14,289 nucleotides of DNA. Source: Gyrodactylus bullatarudis. Lineage: Eukaryota; Platyhelminthes; Monogenea; Gyrodactylidea; Gyrodactylidae. The notes under the pieces are model-generated. The model did not search any database and had not been told where the DNA came from. It saw only the letters and a program-made list of their open reading frames with translations. This document shows, one piece after another, positions 8,848-14,289 of this stretch (positions within the stretch are counted from its first letter, which is position 1; each line of letters starts with the position of its first letter). The stretch lies in contig SSNU01000251.1 of assembly GCA_012064415.1 (NCBI GenBank), positions 80,672-94,960 of the forward strand. Reading direction: 5' to 3'. The translations under genes and the position numbers were made by a program.

Positions 8848-8931
8848 AGTGTACACATTGTACGTTTAGTCATTATGTTCAAAGTGTACACCGAGTTTCC
8901 ACATTGACCAATTAGTTTCCACTTTGAACGT
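8848..8931 (-). repeat. Right terminal inverted repeat
   Basis: Reverse-complement partner of 7940-8054, with GTGTACAC at 8849 and 8884. It is shorter than the left repeat because one GTGTACAC unit is missing. The outer end reads TGAACGT at 8925-8931. Confidence 0.8.
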
Positions 8932-9848
8932 AACATATATAGACCAAGGGATTATTTCAAGGGAAAAAACTTAATCTAGTAGTACATGGGGAAAGTTGGA
9001 AGTATACGACATAGTTTCAAGTAGGATAATAATATTTAGCCTACATGCATAGGAAAAAACTTATTTTCCCAATATAGTAATCATTAGAGATCGACGCTGT
9101 GTAATGGAATCGTTAAACATGCACTTTGCAAATTATATTCTCTAAAGAACTTTAGCTATACAACTCCCAAATAAATACTACATCTAAGAGGATGATTCTG
9201 TCTCTGGAGAAATCCTTTGGGAATTTATTCAAGTTTTCTTTCATAATTTAAGGCAGCTACATTCATTATGCAGTAGAGATGTAACGAATTTTTACCTTTT
9301 ATTAAATCAAAGTTTTCCGTGAAATTTCCACATATAATTTTGATAACAATGATGTGTGAGATCTAAAATAAATGAAAATTCGTTTGCTTTCCATGCATAG
9401 TTGTGCATTGCCCATTTTTCCTAAATTCTCTTGTACGCATAGTGGCATAACAAAATGATCTTAACATGATTCGAATACTATTTTCATTGAAAAAAAACTT
9501 GAAGCTTTATCAGCAATAATAATATTCGAAATTTTAGTGAAAACGTAGTAAAAATTCATTGAAAATCGAGCGGAATTTTTTAAAAAGTCTGATCTTTAAA
9601 CTTGAATATTATCACGCAAAAGCATTTTGATACTTGATCTTGAATAAAATAATGTCAAGAAGTCATAGTATTATCAATTGAGTAGGTTTTTAAAGTAGGT
9701 TGAAAAATTTGTTACATATCTATTGTGCAGCAAAATGCTTGAGACATTATCAAAAACTAAACATGAAAAAAGTTGAATTTGTAAAATTAATTGATACTAA
9801 GTTCATATTATGAATCAATGAATTTTACAAAAATATCAATTTTCCATC
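8932..9848. other. AT-rich DNA, no gene seen
   Basis: No gene or element recognised. GGAAAAAACTTA occurs twice about 90 bp apart (near 8962 and 9052) but without further similarity between the copies. Confidence 0.5.
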
Positions 9849-10443
9849 ATATATAAGATTTTTATTTGAAAAAGTTAGTAAAATAGTTATGATTATCTGG
9901 TACATAAATTGAAATATTAGGAATTATCTGGGAGATCTTTAGGTTTTTAAAAACATCAAAATTAAGTTGAAATCTGTGTCTTAAGGGATGAAGCGTTGTA
10001 AGAAGGATCGTGAAACCTCTAGATGAGCGAAGGTGGTAATTTCGATTGACAGTATGTGGGATCTTGTGATAGAGTGCAGCAGAAAATGCGATTCTTCTCA
10101 GCCAGATGGAGTAAAGATCAGCCTTGTCTAAAAGTTGTTTATATGAGTAAGGGCCAAAGCATGAACGGAGGAATTAAAATTGGAGGTTCTCAGTTTTCTT
10201 AATTGTTCCATAGTTCAGATGGGGTAATATGCACTGCTTAAAAAGGAGTAACCTTAGACTGGGTGAGTGCACAAATTTTCTAAGAAAATAGGATTTGATT
10301 CTTAGCGTTTTGAGAATAGAAGTGGCATGAATCGAGGTTTCAAGTTTATTGGAGTAGTTTAGTCCCAAGTCCTGAATTTGAGATACAATCAAGGGAATGA
10401 GGTCCGACGTCAATGTAACAGTGGAAGATAGGCAGAGAATTTT
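9849..10443 (-). pseudogene. 5'-truncated non-LTR retrotransposon, reverse transcriptase C-terminal part, copy 2
   Basis: The minus-strand frame from 10443 to the TAA at 9862-9864 matches copy 1 at 5341-6118 residue by residue from KILCLS onward: LGLNYSNKLETS, FLRKFVHSPSLRLLLFKQ, ILPHLNYG, SCFGPYSYKQLL, HPLRHRFQLNFDVFKN and NHNYFTNFFK-stop. It is truncated further than copy 1, losing the YADD motif. One in-frame TAA lies at 10174-10176, at a different place from copy 1, and ten codons after HLNYG are deleted. The 3' end is the same short ATCTTATATAT, without poly-A. The two copies therefore decayed independently after separate insertions of one family. No convincing target-site duplication was found. 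Confidence 0.88.
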
Positions 10444-11008
10444 CATTATAATATGATCAAGATAATTTGGAATCTACACCATGATGCCTAATCTTAAAGT
10501 TTTAAAAAATATTAAAGTTGGTCATTTTTCAAATTTTCGTTCGGCGCTAAGCTCCCATTTTTTCAAACTTTGGGCTGGATTTTTTTGATTTGAAAGTGTG
10601 AGGATTAAGATTTGACAGGAAAACCAATCTGATCAAATGATTTATTTCATTATCATTTGGTAATTTCGATTTCTCAATCACTTTCAGTACTTGAAAATCA
10701 ATGAAATTTTGATTCAAAAACGGTGTCAAAAAATACTTAGCTTCCTTATCTAGTATTGATCCTTTGACAATTCTGATACTTTCAAATCAATAAAAAAGCA
10801 AGTTCAAATATCCCCAAAAGGTCTATTTAAAATGTGAAATATTTCCAGAACAAAGCCCTATAATTATTCATTCAAATTTAATTCATTTTTTACCGTTATT
10901 ATATTAGTCTCCATTTTTTGAGTTTTCATTAATTCTAAAATACAACAAGCCAACTTTACGCTAAGATTAGAGAATAGTTGCCTCTTATTTCTCTCCAAGT
11001 TTAATTAG
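10444..11008. other. AT-rich DNA, no gene seen
   Basis: No gene. A weak inverted similarity joins 10586-10600 (GATTTGAAAGTG) and 10765-10785 (ACTTTCAAATC), too short and diverged to call an element. The minus-strand open frame 10547-10729 has no motif. Confidence 0.5.
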
Positions 11009-11098
11009 AATCGTGTTGGTCTTCTTACTATCAATGACGATGAAAATTCACCGCAAGAGATTCGTTTTCATATCATCGGTGTTAAGAGGTCTCTTTAA
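11009..11098 (+). CDS. Candidate terminal exon (weak)
   Basis: I do not recognise the product. A pyrimidine-rich tract (10978-11000, CCTCTTATTTCTCTCC) ends in TTAATTAG at 11008, a plausible splice acceptor. It is followed by 29 open codons (NRVGLLTINDDENS, then PQEIRFHIIGVKRSL) and TAA at 11096-11098. The GC content and residue mix look more coding-like than the surroundings. No partner exon was found, so chance remains likely. Confidence 0.2.
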   Translation, partial: NRVGLLTINDDENSPQEIRFHIIGVKRSL

Positions 11099-11690
11099 CA
11101 TTCAGATAAATGACTGCAAAACAAGAGGAGACAAATTCTCTATTCACTAGCTTTTCATCAAAACTTGAATCAAATCAATCTACGGTAACACTTCCCAATC
11201 CTTGTTTTGATCAGTAATTTAATTTTTAATTTAGAAACATACTTTATAGTAGAATTGTGAATTTATTTTTATAAACTTTCAAGATTATTATGACAAGATT
11301 GTTTCATGGAAAAATATAGTGTCAAGGCTTTCTATAGATAAAGGATGAAATTAAGAAAATTGAAATTTGATTATGTGAACACATGACGTATATTGAGGCT
11401 GAATTAGTCTTTCTTTTTGTCATTTGAATTACCAGCAAGCGCATCAATCTTTTTCTAAAAATTAGATAAAATAGAAATTTAGTCATGAATATGAAACAAC
11501 AGTAAATAATAAATATCCTAGTTCATTACTAAGAAAAAGTTGAAAAAATCAAAATTAACATAAAGAGTTTAGAACTTGGATAAAAGTTTGACATTAATAT
11601 GAAATTTTAAATAATTTCAAGGGATTTAAAAATACAAATGATTCATTTGTATTCTGATTCATTTCATTTTAGACAAGACTGGTTGACTCA
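11099..11690. other. AT-rich DNA, no gene seen
   Basis: Nothing recognisable on either strand, no inverted repeats and no long frame. Confidence 0.5.
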
Positions 11691-11856
11691 CGCCTTCCTC
11701 AGTGATACGACAAGCTCATCAAACATAAAATATTATTTTATATACTTTCATGATCTCATGCCTATTCGTTTTGTCCGATCAGATAATAGAATACCAAACT
11801 GATAGGGATGAGATCATGAATGTATATGTGTTTGATGAGCTTTTCATAGGAAGGCG
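11691..11856. repeat. Imperfect palindrome
   Basis: The left arm 11691-11767 (CGCCTTCCT, AAGCTCATCAAAC, TTCATGATCTCAT, CCTAT in order) is matched in reverse complement by 11801-11856 (ATAGG, ATGAGATCATGAA, GTTTGATGAGCTT, AGGAAGGCG). The left arm contains about 20 bp not in the right. The outer ends carry the AGGAAGGCG piece of the Penelope-like tail motif in both orientations, so this looks like two tail-end copies joined head to head. Confidence 0.75.
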
Positions 11857-11925
11857 GGTAAAGAAAATCACAGTCGAAACGTTTGGATGACCAATGGCTG
11901 AGAATACCAGTGTTTTAATAAATTT
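11850..11925 (+). mobile_element. Penelope-like tail motif, copy 2
   Basis: GAAGGCGG, AGAAAATCAC, GTCGAAACGTTTGGATGACC, GGCTGAGAAT and TTTTAATAAATTT appear in the same order as on the minus strand at 3918-3834, with small differences. In copy 1 the module begins CTGAAGA. Here the corresponding bases are degenerate (CATAGGA), while the opposite arm at 11696-11702 (minus strand) keeps CTGAGGA. Confidence 0.45.
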
Positions 11926-11929
11926 CTGA

Positions 11930-12110
11930 GGTTGCTGAGGTTTTTGGTGAATAAAGCCACTCATACCACGGAAAAGGAATTTTTCGGTTTCTCCCAGGCA
12001 ACAAAAAAGAAGAGGGAAACAGAGGAAAAGAGCACCCGGCACTCGGACATTAGATGAATTCTTCACAGTCCCGAGGGCTTAGACACTCCTCTCCTTTCAT
12101 TGGTCAATTT
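11930..12110. other. Locally GC-richer tract of unknown nature
   Basis: This stretch (GAGGGAAACAGAGGAAAAGA, CACCCGGCACTCGG, CAGTCCCGAGGGCTTAG) is clearly less AT-rich than everything around it. The longest frame through it (11779-12066, minus) crosses the adjacent palindrome and shows no motif, so I do not call a gene. It directly follows the tail motif copy and may be more of that element. Confidence 0.4.
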
Positions 12111-12153
12111 AATAAATTTCATTTTGGAACTAATTTTAGATAATTTTGATGAC

Positions 12154-12282
12154 CCATTTTTGATCCCTAACTTCTGAACCAAAAATAATTGGTTTTAAAA
12201 CAACTGTAGAATCGTAATCAGCGTATTCACAAACCATAGGATAGACAAAAGATTGAATGCGAGTCATGAAAAAAAATTCTCT
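12154..12282 (+). repeat. Dispersed repeat, copy B
   Basis: Second copy of the repeat at 7549-7651, including AACTGTAGAATCGTAATCAG and AGTCATGAAAAAAAATTCTC. It carries an internal GGATAGACAAAAGATTGAAT stretch that copy A has lost, so it is the fuller copy. Confidence 0.7.
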
Positions 12283-12693
12283 TAAATTTCAATGTTTAAA
12301 AGTGAACAATTCAAATCTCTTTTTAAAGCTATTTGAATTTGTGCAGGGAATTTTTCTTACATTGATGTGTGAAAATAGTTGAGATTTAGTTGCTTTGAAA
12401 ATTAAGCAATTCCTCTCAAAAACAATGAAAAACGGTGAAAAACTAGGTTATTTTATATTTTTTTCAAGATCTGAAAGAACTTTCCACTTTGAACAGATAG
12501 CAGTAATATTGAGTATTTTAATAGACTTTAATCTTTGTTATATCCATAAAACAATTAATTATACTCTCATTGGTCTCATATTATGTGTGGACCAAATATG
12601 GATTATCTTCCCTCGATTCAAAATACACTGTTAATAGATTAGACAGAGCTGTCTGTGAATAGTTTCAATTAAACCACTTATGAAATTGTTTGA
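12283..12693. other. AT-rich leader before the plus-strand retrotransposon
   Basis: No gene. The base composition changes sharply near 12695, from AT-rich to C-rich plus-strand sequence, so the 5' end of the retrotransposon copy probably lies close to there or in the last part of this stretch. Frames at 12395-12634 and 12680-12877 have no motif. Confidence 0.45.
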
Positions 12694-13509
12694 ATGCTTG
12701 CCCAACACGCGCCTCGCTCAAATTGGGTTCGCAGCCCAACCATTGCGAATAATGTATTATCTATTTCCTTCTCGAATGTTTATGAAGAAAACTATGCATT
12801 ACGTAAATACATTCAAGAACTTCATTCCGAAATTGACAATCTGCGCTCTCAAAATTCTCATAATCAATCTGTCTTGAATCAGCCAGCTCATATAATAAAT
12901 TCTAATCTAACACGAATTAACCAAACACCAAACACAGCCCCTCCAGGACAAAACAATACGATTCCAATCTCGAAAACAAACTTTAAACATCGAAACAATA
13001 ATACACCAAGATCAAACAAACTCAATCTCATCGTCCACTCTTCCAACCCTGCTGAAATCAGAATTCAAAACATATCTCAACACATCAAATCGCTTATTCC
13101 CAACTACACCTGTACCTCATCGTACCACCAATCAAATCCTGAACCCAAAAACCACTACTTCAAGATAATGGGGTCTCAAATCATCCCGACAGAACTCCTT
13201 ATGCAAATCAAAAACCATTTCAAAACCATAGATGTCACTATCTCACGTGCAAAACCAAGGTACGAACTTGCCAAACTCTTAAACCGTAAGACTTCTCCTC
13301 AACCTGAGACCAGTGAGACTCAGGTAAGGAGGACTTCAAACAATAATCTTCAAAGTAACACGGAAACGTCTCAACCCACACCCTCTTCTTTGAATCACAA
13401 TATTGTAACTCCCAATCCAAATTCAAACTCAAGCATTCACCAACCAAACCCTACTCAAACCAGACCCAACAGACGTAGTCTCTCTTTCAAACGTCATCCC
13501 TCAAAATAA
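12694..13509 (+). CDS. Non-LTR retrotransposon ORF1 protein
   Basis: Intact frame of 271 codons from ATG to TAA. ORF1 proteins of this class bind element RNA as nucleic-acid chaperones in the cytoplasmic particle. Residues 29-55 (NVYEENYALRKYIQELHSEI and on) look like a short coiled coil. Residues 56-107 are Asn/Gln/Pro-rich and disordered. Residues 108-190 (LNLIVHSSN, IRIQNISQHIKSLIP, NHYFKIMG) could be a small RNA-binding fold. The last 60 residues are Ser/Asn/Pro-rich with a basic end (RPNRRSLSFKRHPSK). No CCHC knuckle is present. The first ATG lies where composition changes, so this copy may start inside the original ORF1. The endonuclease frame follows in a different frame. The role is inferred from position and composition. 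Confidence 0.7.
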   Translation: MLAQHAPRSNWVRSPTIANNVLSISFSNVYEENYALRKYIQELHSEIDNLRSQNSHNQSVLNQPAHIINSNLTRINQTPNTAPPGQNNTIPISKTNFKHRNNNTPRSNKLNLIVHSSNPAEIRIQNISQHIKSLIPNYTCTSSYHQSNPEPKNHYFKIMGSQIIPTELLMQIKNHFKTIDVTISRAKPRYELAKLLNRKTSPQPETSETQVRRTSNNNLQSNTETSQPTPSSLNHNIVTPNPNSNSSIHQPNPTQTRPNRRSLSFKRHPSK

Positions 13510-14289
13510 CCACCAAACCAGAATCAGAAAATTTTTCGAGAAGAGCCTTAAAGTTATACTTTGGAATGCATGCTCTCTCCTAACTAGCTATTACTATTTA
13601 AAATAATTAGCTATAACCCAGAAACCAGATATTATTCTTATAACAGAGTCATGGCTCAAGCCACATCACCTCGACCCTGATATATCAATTCCGTCCTTCT
13701 CTTCAGTCTGTAATGACAGAACCTCGTCTAACGGCGGCGGAGTCATTGCCTATATACACAATACAATTGACTACAAAATAATCTCCAAATCCAATAACAT
13801 ATCAGAAATCTTAGCACTCGATCTTCCAGACCTCTCAATTCGCATCATTCTACTCTATAATCCTCCACCGGTTTCTTTAACTTCAGAAATCCTTATTACC
13901 GAATTCATCAGAAATCTCCCACGCAGTAATACCACGGGAACAATAATCACAGGGGACTTTAATCGACCAAATTATTCTCCGTATCTGCCTCTCCCCCCTT
14001 CTCTGCTAATCTCATACTTAAGTGAACTCGGCCTAAACCAAATCACAACAATTCCATCCAGACCACGTTCAAAAAGTTTTCTTGACCTCTGTTTCACCAA
14101 CATCTCAAGCCTGAACCTAACATCATCCATATGCCCTCCCTCGTCAGATCACGCAGCACTGGTCTTCTCTAATATGGATCACTCTCAATATTACAACTCA
14201 TCCAGCTTTCACAAAGTCACAGATTTCAACTTACTCTCATCACTTATAAATCAGAACATCAGCTATATCTTCTCCAACAACTTTAACAC
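13502..14289 (+). pseudogene. Non-LTR retrotransposon ORF2, endonuclease domain (runs off the window)
   Basis: The frame encodes an exonuclease/endonuclease/phosphatase-type endonuclease that nicks the target site for reverse transcription. Visible motifs in order: VILWNACSL (catalytic Asn, 13565), ILITESWL (catalytic Glu, 13646), SNGGGVIAYI, ITGDFNRPN (Asp and Asn, 13955-13963), SFLDLCFTN, and SDHAALVF (Asp-His pair, 14147-14152). This is the full motif set of CR1/Jockey-like elements. One TAA at 13604-13606 interrupts the frame between the Asn and Glu motifs. The frame is open back to 13409, overlapping ORF1, but has no ATG before the end of the domain, so the start is unknown and 13502 is arbitrary. 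The reverse transcriptase would lie beyond 14289. It may be the same family as the minus-strand fragments, which this window cannot test. Confidence 0.85.

Larger units (their letters stand above)
7940..8931. mobile_element. ~1-kb inverted-repeat DNA element carrying an integrase-like tail
   Basis: Terminal inverted repeats (7940-8054 and 8848-8931) share ACGTTCA at the outer ends, AACTAATTGGTCAATG, GGAAACTCGGTGTACAC, TTTGAACATA, TGACTAAACGTAC and ATGTGTACACT. The left repeat has about 24 bp more, a tandem extra of the GTGTACAC unit. Inside are AT-rich DNA and a broken plus-strand gene tail (8430-8770) of the kind found at the C-terminus of KRBA2/Ginger-type integrases. I infer a non-autonomous deletion derivative of a cut-and-paste element that uses a retroviral-type integrase as transposase. 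A target-site duplication could not be placed. Alternatively, two inverted copies of a repeat flank a pseudogene by chance. Confidence 0.65.

Noticed and set aside
7940..8931. LTR retrotransposon
   Set aside because: The terminal repeats are inverted, not direct, and the inside is too short and lacks reverse transcriptase, primer site and polypurine tract.
8962..9062. Repeated GGAAAAAACTTA
   Set aside because: Only about 12 bp of A-rich sequence is shared, consistent with chance in this composition.
9835..10455. Target-site duplication for retrotransposon copy 2
   Set aside because: AATTTTCCAT on one side and AATTTTCAT on the other are too short and AT-rich, and part of the match belongs to the element itself.
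11779..12066. 95-codon minus-strand frame with a hydrophobic, secretory-looking stretch
   Set aside because: It spans the palindrome and the tail module, which are element-derived. The hydrophobic run is most easily explained by composition.
12395..12634. 79-codon plus-strand frame before ORF1
   Set aside because: AT-rich composition, non-ATG start and no recognisable domain.
1..14289. CRISPR array, tRNA, rRNA or prokaryotic operon
   Set aside because: No regularly spaced repeats, cloverleaf sequences, ribosomal stretches or tightly packed genes were seen.

Overview
The window is AT-rich, gene-poor eukaryotic (metazoan) DNA made largely of decayed transposable elements. No bacterial-style genes, operons, ribosome binding sites, tRNA or rRNA genes are visible. 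The element mix (a non-LTR retrotransposon with an apurinic-type endonuclease, a Penelope-like retroelement with a GIY-YIG nuclease, and a small inverted-repeat DNA element carrying the Cys-rich tail of an integrase-like protein) fits an invertebrate. An arthropod such as a copepod is my best guess, but the sequence does not prove it.

Layout. Positions 1-2867 are AT-rich DNA with no recognisable gene, apart from one weak candidate terminal exon on the minus strand (1272-1356). Positions 2868-3543 form one large imperfect palindrome. Positions 3834-4961 are a nest of Penelope-like 3' ends: a minus-strand copy of a conserved tail motif, then three partial copies in alternating orientation (+, -, +), two of which still encode the C-terminal part of a GIY-YIG nuclease. 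Positions 5038-5216 hold a 44-bp-arm hairpin between two 16-bp direct repeats. Positions 5341-6118 are a 5'-truncated non-LTR retrotransposon on the minus strand, with YADD reverse transcriptase motif and a 30-bp target-site duplication. Positions 6149-7939 are mostly unassigned.

Positions 7940-8931 form a roughly 1-kb element with long terminal inverted repeats. Inside is a frameshifted gene tail ending in an 8-Cys zinc cluster like that of KRBA2/Ginger-type integrases. Positions 9849-10443 hold a second, shorter copy of the minus-strand non-LTR element. Positions 11691-11925 hold another palindrome with the Penelope-type tail motif. From 12694 to the window end a plus-strand non-LTR element is present: ORF1 (271 residues, intact) followed by ORF2, whose endonuclease domain keeps its catalytic motifs but has one in-frame stop. 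The element continues past the window edge.

No host gene is established. The only possibly functional protein is ORF1 of the last element. The other coding traces are broken. The most interesting parts are the integrase-tail inverted-repeat element, the head-to-head Penelope-like arrangement and the ORF1/ORF2 junction, where the ORF2 frame has no ATG.
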